Below are positions 27,272-36,691 of a stretch of DNA of 64,000 nt, one piece after another. The notes below the pieces were generated by a model. That model saw only the letters and a list, made by a program, of their open reading frames with translations. It did no database searches and had not been told where the DNA came from. This DNA comes from Prolixibacteraceae bacterium. GTDB lineage: Bacteria > Bacteroidota > Bacteroidia > Bacteroidales > Prolixibacteraceae. The position numbers and the translations under genes were made by a program. The stretch lies in the NCBI GenBank assembly GCA_009773765.1, contig WTWZ01000002.1:124001-188000 (forward strand), written 5' to 3'. Position 1 is the stretch's first letter. Every line of letters starts with the position of its first letter.

Positions 27272-29590
27272 TTAACTCCCCACCACCGATTTCTCTAGTT
27301 TAAAGGCCTCTTCCAGGAATTGTTCAACATTTAATTCGCGGTGAAACACGATACCATGGGTTGCCCGTAACAGGGGCGATTCGTTCTGATAGAAAAAATC
27401 TTTGCCCAGTAACAACTGAATTTGTTTGTGCTGTTCGAGCCAAACCTGCTGGGTAAGTTCGCTGAATTTCCCATCGAGCTGGTAACTTGGGAACGATGCA
27501 TTTACCTGGCTTACGTAACATTCGGAAAAAGATTTGTCGAGCGTGGCCAGTGCGTTTAATGAAACCGGCACAATTACCTCCACATCCCACGGATTGTATT
27601 TGAACCAGACATTGCGGTAGCCAACAATCCGTAATTGGCTTAAATTTTCTTCCTTGCCCCATGCCTCGACTGCTTTTGCAATAGCCTGCAAAACTTTGTA
27701 ATGGGTGTCGGGGCCGCTTCCCTGCGGATCCATTGCCAAACTGATAACAGTGGGTTTGTATTTTCTGAAATCTTCGAGAATGGGCAAAACATCGCTTTCG
27801 AAATTGGGATGGCCTGTACCTGAAGTTCTCTGGTAAAAACCGAGGCGCAAATGGTGCACATTTTTTACCATAATCCCATAATGTGCCCAAACCAGTTCTT
27901 CTTCAAACTCGCGGATCATTCCTTTCAGTTTCTGAATTTTGGGCGGATTTTTACTGCCGTCGTAACTCCTGTTCAGGGTTGAAAGTATTTCGTAAATCAC
28001 ATCGCGAAGTTCATCTTTCGATTTGACATTCCAGGTTGAAACCATTGCCCTTACTGCCCGGTGACAAACTCCCCTTCTTTTTTCATCGTTGTTTTGTGCT
28101 GCAATGTTATCAAGATAATGGTATATGTCTTTATCCCACTTGTATTTGTAGCCTTCCTTAAAAAAATCGGGGTAGTTCACCATTTCAATTTTGCCCTGAT
28201 TGATTAAATTTTTGGTATCGTTCATTAAATCGTAAAGAAAACGGTTTGTTACCGCAGTAAAACCTGATGTTAATACCGAAAAATGCAGTTCGTTACTGGC
28301 ATCGCGCGATTGCCGGTTTGTGGAAGGCATGATTCCCAGCATGATATCGTCGTGGTGCGGGCCGGTGTGGTAGTAAACCTGGTTTATCTCCTTTTCCATT
28401 CCCTTTTGCAGTTTTGCCAAAATCGAGTCGATAACCAACTGCACTGTATTTTCGTTGAGGTCAGGAATGAGCCTGCAGTATTTATCAGCTTTTAAATCAT
28501 CAAGTTCAAGTTTTGGCCCGAACTTGTTTATTTTTTTACAAAGTTCGATAATTGCCCTTTCTGTTTTCTGATGGGTCCATGGGCTGCTTTTGTAGAAATT
28601 ATCGATGCTGTCTTCCAGTTTTACAGCAGCTCCTTCGGTTAAATAAAACCGGCTGTTTTCGAGTTTTTGCAGCGAAGTTGCAGGTGCAATTAAGTTTGGC
28701 TTACTTTCGAGCGCTGTTTTTATGGTGTCGGCAATGGCTTCACCGGCAGCATAAACAATAGCTTTTGCATGTGGGTTGAACCCAATGGTGCCCAGTCCAA
28801 CGGTAATTACAAGCCGGGTCCTCGAAACTTCAATCCCACCCAAATCGGCTGCCAGAACGGCTTGTGTTTCAAAATTGGTCATTGTTAAGCGCGTTGAGGA
28901 AAAATGGTCGGTCCCCCGTGTATTAAATGCAATATGTCCGTCAGGGCCAATCCCTCCCAGAAAGAATCCGATCCCGCCTTTTTCACGAATCGCATTTTCA
29001 TAATTGGTACACCAGTTATCAATCTTAAAAATCGATTCCTGCTGAATTTTTTCCATTGCTGTTTTAGCTTCCCGAAAACGTAAGGAAAGGTCGATGTTGT
29101 AATCCGGGAAAACTTCAAGAAAGTGTTTGTCTTCAGCAAGCCTGATATCTTCCGATTTTATCAGCAGCGATTTTTCAGGGTCCATTCCAAACCCTTCGAT
29201 ATAATTTACTTTGGCAAAATTGTACAAACTATTGTGCTGTTCCGTCCTGATTGGATAGAAATCGCCCATTTGTACAAACTGAAGATTGTTTAAAACAGGC
29301 TTTTTTATTTTCTTTAAATTGTATTTTTCAAGCAACTCCTTTCCTTGTTTATTATCCCAGTTATCGAGAATGAAGTGCGTATAGTTTATAAAATACTGGG
29401 CTGTTTTGCTCACGGGCAGGCTTACAACCCCGGTTGGGCTTTCCGATACCCATTCGATAAAACTCAACGCCGAAAGTAAACCGAGTTTCGGGTAACTTTC
29501 AACAGTTATAAAAGGTATTTGGGTTGAAATATTTTTGATTTTGGCTTCTTCAATAAAAGCCATTTCAACTTTTGTGAATTTTTTTTCCAT
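27272..29590 (-). CDS. Large NagB-like isomerase fused to PIG-L-type deacetylase-like domain
   Basis: GGIGPDGHIAFNTRGTDHFSSTRL in N-half; YHTGPHHDDIMLG in C-half. Confidence 0.8.
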   Translation of the reverse strand: MEKKFTKVEMAFIEEAKIKNISTQIPFITVESYPKLGLLSALSFIEWVSESPTGVVSLPVSKTAQYFINYTHFILDNWDNKQGKELLEKYNLKKIKKPVLNNLQFVQMGDFYPIRTEQHNSLYNFAKVNYIEGFGMDPEKSLLIKSEDIRLAEDKHFLEVFPDYNIDLSLRFREAKTAMEKIQQESIFKIDNWCTNYENAIREKGGIGFFLGGIGPDGHIAFNTRGTDHFSSTRLTMTNFETQAVLAADLGGIEVSRTRLVITVGLGTIGFNPHAKAIVYAAGEAIADTIKTALESKPNLIAPATSLQKLENSRFYLTEGAAVKLEDSIDNFYKSSPWTHQKTERAIIELCKKINKFGPKLELDDLKADKYCRLIPDLNENTVQLVIDSILAKLQKGMEKEINQVYYHTGPHHDDIMLGIMPSTNRQSRDASNELHFSVLTSGFTAVTNRFLYDLMNDTKNLINQGKIEMVNYPDFFKEGYKYKWDKDIYHYLDNIAAQNNDEKRRGVCHRAVRAMVSTWNVKSKDELRDVIYEILSTLNRSYDGSKNPPKIQKLKGMIREFEEELVWAHYGIMVKNVHHLRLGFYQRTSGTGHPNFESDVLPILEDFRKYKPTVISLAMDPQGSGPDTHYKVLQAIAKAVEAWGKEENLSQLRIVGYRNVWFKYNPWDVEVIVPVSLNALATLDKSFSECYVSQVNASFPSYQLDGKFSELTQQVWLEQHKQIQLLLGKDFFYQNESPLLRATHGIVFHRELNVEQFLEEAFKLEKSVVGS

Positions 29591-29595
29591 ATTTT

Positions 29596-30816
29596 TTATT
29601 TTGACATTGATAATTTTTCCAGCGCATAGGCAGCAACCCCAACGGTGCCTGCTTTTGACCCCAATTCTGAAAATTTAATTTCGGTGTTGTTGCTGATATC
29701 GCGGTTACAATAAGTGTTGATGGCCTGCTGCACCGGCGCCAGGATAAACTGGCTTGCTTCGGCAACCCGCCCGCCAATAATAATCAGTTCAGGATCAAAA
29801 ATCTGGATTAGGTACGAAATGCCCCTTCCAAGCCAGTGCCCAACGTCGGCAAATAACGAAATTGCAAACTGGTCGCCTTGATTGGCTGCCTGTATAACTA
29901 CCGAAATATCAATCTTTTCCAGGTTGTTTTGAACCAGTTCACTGATGAGCGACAACTTTCCTTTTTGAATGCCCTCTTTTGCCATTCTTGAGACAGCCAC
30001 AGCAGATACCATTGTTTCAAGACATCCCTGTTTTCCACAGGCACACAACACACCGTTATCAACAATAGGCAAATGTCCGAATTCGCCCGAATAACCCGAT
30101 TTTCCGGAATATAACTTCCCATTGACGATGATTCCAAGGCCAAGCCCCCAATCGGCCTGGAGCATTAAAACATTTTTCTTGTTTTTTGCCAGGCCGAAAT
30201 GTTGCTCGGCAAATGTCCTTACCTTGGCATCGTGGTTGAAGTACACCGGAATACCAAAAATTTTGCGCAGTTCAGCAAATAAATTGGCGGTATTTGGGAA
30301 ATAAGTTTTGTTTATACCTTGTTTTAAATTGATTAATCCCGGGAGTTCGATACCTGCAACAATAATTCTGTTAACCGGAATGCTGCTTTCGGCCACTACT
30401 TTCTCAAGCATTTCATTTACCCTGTAAAAGATAGTAATGTCAGACTGCATTTTTATGGGGAAAAAATGCGGGCCGCTGGCAACTTCGTTATTACTGTTGA
30501 AAATGGAAATAATGGTTCGGGCAATGTTTATGGTTATTCCCACCACGTAAAACCCATCCTTAACCAATCCGTATATATTCGGCCGTCTGCCACCACTCGA
30601 ATCACCCCTTCCAAGGTCTTCCACCAGATTTTCGTCAATTAATTCAACTAGAAGGCTGTTTATTTTTGGAGTACTCAGGTTAATAATTTTCGATAAATCG
30701 GAATTCGAAAGCGGACCATTGAAATAAATGGCACGTAAAATCTGTTTTTTGTAGCTAATCTTTTTCGATTCTACTGCAAGACTTTGATTTCCTGTAATCT
30801 TAAATAAATTTTCCAT
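29596..30816 (-). CDS. ROK family transcriptional regulator
   Basis: N-terminal wHTH and ROK kinase fold; CACGKQGCLETMVS zinc motif. Confidence 0.93.
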   Translation of the reverse strand: MENLFKITGNQSLAVESKKISYKKQILRAIYFNGPLSNSDLSKIINLSTPKINSLLVELIDENLVEDLGRGDSSGGRRPNIYGLVKDGFYVVGITINIARTIISIFNSNNEVASGPHFFPIKMQSDITIFYRVNEMLEKVVAESSIPVNRIIVAGIELPGLINLKQGINKTYFPNTANLFAELRKIFGIPVYFNHDAKVRTFAEQHFGLAKNKKNVLMLQADWGLGLGIIVNGKLYSGKSGYSGEFGHLPIVDNGVLCACGKQGCLETMVSAVAVSRMAKEGIQKGKLSLISELVQNNLEKIDISVVIQAANQGDQFAISLFADVGHWLGRGISYLIQIFDPELIIIGGRVAEASQFILAPVQQAINTYCNRDISNNTEIKFSELGSKAGTVGVAAYALEKLSMSK

Positions 30817-30898
30817 AATTTTTATGCCCTGCTAAGATCAGGATAAATTCTAAAATAGGCAATATTCTTTTTAATAATATTTAAAAGTATTGTTTGGC

Positions 30899-30933
30899 TT
30901 AACTATTCTTCAACATTTTTGAAGAATAGTTAA
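30899..30933. promoter_or_regulatory. Near-perfect operator-like palindrome TTAACTATTCTTCAA-CATTT-TTGAAGAATAGTTAA
   Basis: 15-bp perfect arms, 5-nt centre, between divergent ROK and phosphodiesterase genes; overlaps TAACTTTG (-7 box) at 30931-30938. Confidence 0.85.
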
Positions 30934-31006
30934 CTTTGAAATCATAAAAGATTAAGTAAAATATCAGATATTTGGCGTTTATAACAGATTTATTGAACAT
31001 TGAAGT

Positions 31007-32107
31007 ATGAAGGCAACACTGAATATATGGTTTCTGTTTTTTCTGATTATTTGGGAATCGGGATTAGCCCAGTCGCGTAAAACCATCAATATTCCCAATA
31101 TTCCGGGTTATCAAACTTTAAAATGCGATTTTCACATGCACTCTGTTTTTTCCGACGGCACAGTATGGCCAACAGTGCGGGTGCAGGAAGCCTGGCAAGA
31201 GGGTTTGGACGCCATTTCAATAACCGATCACATTGAGTACCGGCCCCATTCAAAAGATATTAATGCCGACCACAACCGTTCGTTTGAAATTGCCGAACCC
31301 CTGGCAAAGGAATTAAAAGTTATACTGGTTCGCGGGGCTGAAATTACCCGTGGTATGCCGCCCGGACATTTAAATGCCCTGTTTATCAGAAATGCCAACC
31401 TGCTCGACAGGGAGAACGTGAACGATGCGCTTCGCGAAGCCCGAGATCAGGGCGCTTTTCTGATTTGGAACCATCCGGGGTGGAAAGTTCAGCAACCCGA
31501 CTCAACCGTTTGGTGGGCAGAACATACGAATCTGCACAAGAACAACATGTTACATGGCATCGAAGTTTTTAACGAATCATTTTGCCCTGAAGCGCTCGAT
31601 TGGGCAATCGAAAAAAAGCTAACTATTTTTAGCAATTCCGACGAACATGGCCCATCAAACTACAACGACGGGCACAGGCCTTTAACTTTGGTCTTTTCTA
31701 AAAGCCGTACACAGGGAGGAATCAGGGAAGCGCTTTTTAGCCGCCGCACAGTGGCCTATTTCGGAAACACACTTGTGGGCGAAGCTGCCTATCTCAATCC
31801 TTTGTTTTTCGCTTCACTTGAAATTGATAATGAACCGCTCAGGTTAAAAAATAAGGAAAGGAAGCTGATTTTTGTCAAAAATAACTCCGACATTAATTAT
31901 GAACTTGAACTTGCTCAACCCGGTATCGGGTTTTATGCACCAGAAAAGCTATCTTTAAAAGCCCACCAGATAACACCAATTGAACTGACCGGTAATTCAG
32001 AAGAAGTGGCACAGATAAAAAGTCTGAAAATATATTATGTAGCCAAAAACCTCAAAATAAGTAACGAAAAAAATCTTGTTGTCACTTTTTCGTTTCCGAA
32101 TATTTAA
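31007..32107 (+). CDS. Sb-PDE-like PHP-domain phosphodiesterase
   Basis: KCDFHMHSVFSDGTVWPTVRVQEAWQEGLDAISITDHIEY; secreted. Confidence 0.85.
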   Translation: MKATLNIWFLFFLIIWESGLAQSRKTINIPNIPGYQTLKCDFHMHSVFSDGTVWPTVRVQEAWQEGLDAISITDHIEYRPHSKDINADHNRSFEIAEPLAKELKVILVRGAEITRGMPPGHLNALFIRNANLLDRENVNDALREARDQGAFLIWNHPGWKVQQPDSTVWWAEHTNLHKNNMLHGIEVFNESFCPEALDWAIEKKLTIFSNSDEHGPSNYNDGHRPLTLVFSKSRTQGGIREALFSRRTVAYFGNTLVGEAAYLNPLFFASLEIDNEPLRLKNKERKLIFVKNNSDINYELELAQPGIGFYAPEKLSLKAHQITPIELTGNSEEVAQIKSLKIYYVAKNLKISNEKNLVVTFSFPNI

Positions 32108-32158
32108 GATTGAACGAGTTAGCATTTACTCATTCACAAGTCAATTAAAAATTATAAT

Positions 32159-32833
32159 ATGCCCAAAAAAACCGGACGAAACAGTATTTCTAATTTTCAG
32201 AAATGCACTGTAACCAACAATGAAGAGATTTCTCCGGGGGTGCATGTTATTTCATTTCTTCGCGGGTTTGACTTTTTGCCCGGCCAGGTGGTGAAAATTA
32301 CAACCCACAATAACCACCCGCCACGGATTTACAGCATTTGCAGCGGAAATTCCGAAAAGGAAATAAAAATTCTTTTTAACATTAAAGGCGATGGATTCTT
32401 AACCCCAAAACTTGCAGCCATGAATCCGGGTGAACAAATAATGGTTTCAAAACCTTACGGGGGTTTTCTTGGGTCAGCAGAAAAAGCATGGTTAATTTGC
32501 ACTGGCACAGGGATTGCACCTTTTTACAGCATGATTAAATCGGGATTGGCTGCCAACAAAAAACTAATTCACGGGGTGCGCTGTTTAAACCAGTTTTATT
32601 TTGAAGATGAAATTGAAGAAATACTCGGAGATAATTACGTGCGCTGCTGTTCGGGTGAAAAATCGCGCAATACTTACACGGGGCGTGTAACCGGTTATTT
32701 GAACGAAATTCAGATTTTGCCTTACGTAAAGCACTTCATTTGCGGGCAGGCGCTGATGGTGGTTGAAGTGCGGGATATGCTTATTCAAAAAGGGGTTCAG
32801 TTTGAAAATATTATGGCCGAAATTTATTTTTAG
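32159..32833 (+). CDS. Ferredoxin-NADP reductase-like FAD/NAD-binding oxidoreductase
   Basis: RIYSICSG, WLICTGTGIAPFYSM. Confidence 0.85.
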   Translation: MPKKTGRNSISNFQKCTVTNNEEISPGVHVISFLRGFDFLPGQVVKITTHNNHPPRIYSICSGNSEKEIKILFNIKGDGFLTPKLAAMNPGEQIMVSKPYGGFLGSAEKAWLICTGTGIAPFYSMIKSGLAANKKLIHGVRCLNQFYFEDEIEEILGDNYVRCCSGEKSRNTYTGRVTGYLNEIQILPYVKHFICGQALMVVEVRDMLIQKGVQFENIMAEIYF

Positions 32834-32914
32834 TTTTTACCGGGATACGTAATAAATCAACACTGCTCATGACTAATTCAAAATACTAAAATTTTAAATT
32901 CTAAAAACAACACA

Positions 32915-33631
32915 ATGAAAAAATCAGTAATCACCTTAGTTGCAACCACAATTATTGCAATTGCAAATTTAGCCAGTGCCCAATCGGTAAATGAAGTTTT
33001 GGATAACCATTTTAAAGCGGTTGGACAGGAAAAACTCAGCGATGTTAAGTCGTATTATATCAAAGCAAAAGTCAGTCAGATGGGTATGGAAATGCCGATG
33101 GAAATGAAAATTAAGAAACCCGATAAGTTTGTTATGACAGTTGACGTTCAGGGTCAAAAAATGATTCAGGCCTTCGATGGGGAAAAAGGATGGATGATAT
33201 TCCCAATGATGGGGCCCGATCCGCAGCCACTCGAAGGAGATCAGCTTGCACAGGTAAAACAACAGGTAAACATGGAAGGTGAATTGTATAACTATGCGGA
33301 AAAGAAAAGTACAGCAGAACTCATTGGGAAAGTTAATATCGAAGGAAATGAATTATACCGGATTAAATTAACCACAGAAAACGGAAATGCAAAAGATTAC
33401 TTTATCGATACCAAAACCTATTACATTAACAGGGTAAAGGCCAAAGTAAGCGGCCAGGGGCAAACAGTTGATATTGAACAAATAATGAGTGATAACAAAA
33501 CCGTTGATGGAATTACTATGCCAATGAAAATTGAGACTAAATCGCCGATGGGCACAGGCACAATTATAATGGAAGAAGTAAGGTTTAACGAAAAATTTGA
33601 TGATGCCATTTTTAAACAACCGGCAAAATAG
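32915..33631 (+). CDS. LolA-like outer membrane lipoprotein-sorting protein
   Basis: Signal peptide, LolA/LolB-like repeats, DTKTYYINRVKAK. Confidence 0.7.
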   Translation: MKKSVITLVATTIIAIANLASAQSVNEVLDNHFKAVGQEKLSDVKSYYIKAKVSQMGMEMPMEMKIKKPDKFVMTVDVQGQKMIQAFDGEKGWMIFPMMGPDPQPLEGDQLAQVKQQVNMEGELYNYAEKKSTAELIGKVNIEGNELYRIKLTTENGNAKDYFIDTKTYYINRVKAKVSGQGQTVDIEQIMSDNKTVDGITMPMKIETKSPMGTGTIIMEEVRFNEKFDDAIFKQPAK

Positions 33632-33655
33632 AATCATTAACCCAACTTGCAATAT

Positions 33656-34208
33656 CTAACTTGTAATTTCCATATAATCAGTGCCAACCGTTTTTCGGGT
33701 TTGCTTTTCGGGTAACACGCCTGTCTGCCGAACAGGCAGTGATTTTCGTATCCAGTGTTGATATTTGTACCCGAGTGCATCATAAATTTCACGTGCTTTG
33801 GTTTCGGGCTTGCTGCATTCTTGCGCGAAAGGTAATTTTCGAGCCTTTCCCTTTGGTTACAGGGCAACCTGCCGGTGGCATACAACTGATGGCGGTTTAC
33901 CGGTGGGGCTTCCATCCCCATCGGGGCCACAGTGCACTGTTATCGTTCAGCCAGTCAACCGAGGCATGTTCCGAGGCCGGGTGGACTGCCCGGCTGATAA
34001 TGCGGATCAGCGACAAGTCGCACTGCCCGGGCGTAAAACCAGCGCTTTCAAAAATCTGGTTTTAGAACCTGTGCGCCAGGGCTTCGGCCGCTGGCAGTGT
34101 TGGGTACAAAGGCAGGTTGCCGCCAAGTCGGTAGCTTTCGCAACACCGGTAATGGTTGTAAGCCTTGCCGGTGTTGCGGTCAATTTTAGGCAAGGCTTTT
34201 ATAAACAT
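33656..34208 (-). pseudogene. Decayed IS1634-family transposase remnant
   Basis: Minus-strand translation gives MFIKALPKIDRNTGKAYNHYRCCESYRLGG, then NQIFESAGFTPGQCDLSLIRIISRAVHPASEHASVDWLNDNSALW, PPVNRHQLYATGRLP...ERLENYLSRKN, and C-terminal TKAREIYDALGYKYQHWIRKS, across several frames. Confidence 0.8.
33719..33737. repeat. Small palindromic repeat GCCTGTCTGCCGAACAGGC inside transposase remnant
   Basis: GCCTGT/ACAGGC arms with 7-nt centre. Confidence 0.6.
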
Positions 34209-34363
34209 GCGGCAAACATCCAAAATCGAATACAATCAAACAAATCAAGCTATAAGAAAATATTTTGACAAAATTTCGTATGTAACTAAATATCAAATCC
34301 ATAAAAAATGAAGTTTTTTTCAGGAAATCGTTTCATGCGCAAGTTGGGTATTTTACTGATATT

Positions 34364-34678
34364 TCATGCAATTTTTAATGTTGGCTCACTTTTACCTGAA
34401 AGATACTCACTTACCCGCGAAGGGGAAACTCCAAATTTTTTTGCAAACGTACGTTGTGACATTGCCTCTTCTTCCAGCCTCATTTTTACAACATCCGAAA
34501 TTGAAGGATTACCAATTTGGAAATGATGCTCTTCGTACTCAATCACAATATCTGAATTTATTTTCAGTTTTATGGCTCTGCCCCCATCACTTGGTGTGTC
34601 ATCGGTGACCAGGGGCAATAGTTCTTCTATTCTTGCGAGAGCGGTTTTATAAACAGCGTCAGTAATTTTTGATTCCAT
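34364..34678 (-). pseudogene. Orphan HigA-type XRE antitoxin truncated at its C-terminus
   Basis: SQRTFAKKFGVSPSRVSEYLSGKSEPTLKIA* then TGA where family members continue; no adjacent toxin. Confidence 0.6.
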
Positions 34679-34743
34679 ATTGGCAATATTCGTTTTGAGA
34701 TAAAATCAAAAAAACCAGATACGGAATAATGTAGTCATTTTGC

Positions 34744-34751
34744 TATTTTTG
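34744..34751 (+). promoter_or_regulatory. -7 box TATTTTTG upstream of cysteate synthase gene
   Basis: TAnnTTTG match ~20 bp upstream of ATG at 34772. Confidence 0.4.
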
Positions 34752-34771
34752 CCAATCATAAATTGAAATTC

Positions 34772-36067
34772 ATGAAATTCGAAAAAACCAAATACAGGCT
34801 TCAATCGGTAAAAACCGGTAACATTTTTCAAGATACCGGCTGGACGCTCGATGCACCTGGCGAAACAGAACCAACATTAATCCGTGCCATTTATGAGAAA
34901 AAGCACCTTGAGGTAAAAGACGAACCGTGGGGAATTTACCGCTTTGCCAACTGGCTGCCGGTTGGCCGAATGTTAAAAGGTTCATCATCGCCGGTTACAT
35001 ACAAAAGTGAAGGGCTTGCAAAAAATCTGGGGCTCGAAAATCTTTGGATTACCTTTAGCGGCTGGTGGCCTGAAAAAGGCGCCCGTTTTAAAACCTGCTC
35101 CTTTAAAGAAACCGAAGCCTATTCAGTTTGCGGAAGAATGACACCGGAAATGAACAAAGTGCTTGTGGTGGCTTCGGCAGGAAACACCGCACGCGCTTTT
35201 GCCCAGGTTTGTTCCGACAACCAAATCCCGCTGCTGCTTTGTGTCCCCGAAGACAACATCAACGCGCTTTGGTTCGGCGCCCCGCTGAACGACTGCGTGA
35301 AACTGATTTGCAGTAAAACCGGCAGCGACTATTTCGATGCCATTCACCTTTCGAACATCGTGGCCGGAATGGATGGTTTTATTGCCGAAGGTGGCGCCAA
35401 AAACGTAGCCCGCCGCGATGGAATGGCCACTACAATGCTTTCGGCCACTACCACAATCGGGCAAATTCCCGATTACTATTTTCAGGCTGTAGGCAGCGGA
35501 ACCGGCGCAATTGCCGCGTGGGAAGCCAATTTGAGGTTACTTGAAGATGGCCGTTTCGGAAATACAAAAATGAAACTGATGGTTTCGCAAAATATTCCGT
35601 TTGTTCCAATCCACGATGCATGGAAAGCCGGCACGCGGTCGATGCTACAGCTTGACGATGAACTCGCACGCCGGCAGGTTGAAGAGATTGACGCTAAAGT
35701 GCTGTCTAACCGCAAACCGCCGTACCCCATTTTTGGCGGGCTTTTCGATGCCTTGAGCGATGCCGGCGGCGATGTTTTGCTGGCTACCAACGAACAGTCC
35801 CGCGTTGCCGCCCAACTTTTCCTTGAAACCGAAGGAAACGATATTCACTCGGCAGCAGCCGTGGCAACGGCAACTTTAATTGAAGCAGCCAAAAATGGAA
35901 CTGTCAATAAAAATGACCTGATAATGCTGAACATTACCGGCGGTGGCGAAGATAAATTCAAATATAAAAAAGAACTTTTCCGGCTCAAGCCACGAATTGT
36001 TTTTGATATAAATCCTGATGCTGAACAATCGAAAAAACTAATTGCAGCGCTGTTTGCATTGTATTAA
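34772..36067 (+). CDS. Cysteate synthase-like PLP enzyme (threonine synthase superfamily)
   Basis: GWWPEKGARFKTCSFKETEAYSVCGRM, VVASAGNTARAFAQVC, GSGTGAIAAWEA; resembles proteins annotated cysteate synthase. Confidence 0.7.
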   Translation: MKFEKTKYRLQSVKTGNIFQDTGWTLDAPGETEPTLIRAIYEKKHLEVKDEPWGIYRFANWLPVGRMLKGSSSPVTYKSEGLAKNLGLENLWITFSGWWPEKGARFKTCSFKETEAYSVCGRMTPEMNKVLVVASAGNTARAFAQVCSDNQIPLLLCVPEDNINALWFGAPLNDCVKLICSKTGSDYFDAIHLSNIVAGMDGFIAEGGAKNVARRDGMATTMLSATTTIGQIPDYYFQAVGSGTGAIAAWEANLRLLEDGRFGNTKMKLMVSQNIPFVPIHDAWKAGTRSMLQLDDELARRQVEEIDAKVLSNRKPPYPIFGGLFDALSDAGGDVLLATNEQSRVAAQLFLETEGNDIHSAAAVATATLIEAAKNGTVNKNDLIMLNITGGGEDKFKYKKELFRLKPRIVFDINPDAEQSKKLIAALFALY

Positions 36068-36205
36068 ATCTTGAAGAAATTCATGTTGTGAATACATAAT
36101 TATTTGAAGATATGTTATCTAAATTGAACGAATTCTTTGATTCCGGTTTCGTTTTTTGTATCTTGGAAAAAATTAAAACAAATTGAATAAAAGACTTAAA
36201 ATATA

Positions 36206-36691
36206 TTGGATACCTCAGTTCCAAATTTTTTATTTGCAGATGACTCACCTGAGAAAATGGAGATTACAGTTGATTTTTTTGAAAACTTCGTTAAACCAGG
36301 TATTTATGAATCATTTGTATCACCGGTGGTAATTGCAGAAATAGAAGATACCAATAATTATCAAAAACGGGTTGAGTTACTTGGCATAATTGAAAAATAT
36401 CCAATTAATTTATTGGAATACTCAGATGCAGAAGCTGTTGAAATTCAGGAATTAGCAGAAAAATATATTGAAATGAAAATTATTCCTGTGAAAAAATTAG
36501 CCGTTGCATTACATATAGCAATTTGTGTTGTCAAAGGTATGGATTACCTGGTAAGTTGGAATTACAAGCATTTGGCAAATGTGAACCGGGAACATAAAAT
36601 AAAAATATTGAACTGGGAATTGGGATATCGTATTGATTTAAGAATTATTACACCGATAGAATTAGTTGATTATGAAAACGAAAATATCTAA
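36206..36691 (+). CDS. PIN-domain toxin-like protein, 5' end possibly frameshifted
   Basis: LDTSVPNFLFADDSPEKMEIT... PIN N-terminus; upstream MNKRLKIY lies in another frame. Confidence 0.7.
   Translation: MDTSVPNFLFADDSPEKMEITVDFFENFVKPGIYESFVSPVVIAEIEDTNNYQKRVELLGIIEKYPINLLEYSDAEAVEIQELAEKYIEMKIIPVKKLAVALHIAICVVKGMDYLVSWNYKHLANVNREHKIKILNWELGYRIDLRIITPIELVDYENENI

Noticed and set aside
27324-27890. 188-aa minus-strand ORF
   Set aside because: Alternative frame inside the 772-aa NagB/PIG-L-like gene.
33740-34210. Structured non-coding RNA (GC-rich, many inverted repeats)
   Set aside because: Considered RNase P, group II intron or large ncRNA, but minus-strand translation yields transposase motifs.
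33739-34268. Two + strand ORFs (108 and 156 aa)
   Set aside because: Opposite strand of the IS1634-like transposase fossil; the minus-strand protein evidence explains the region better.
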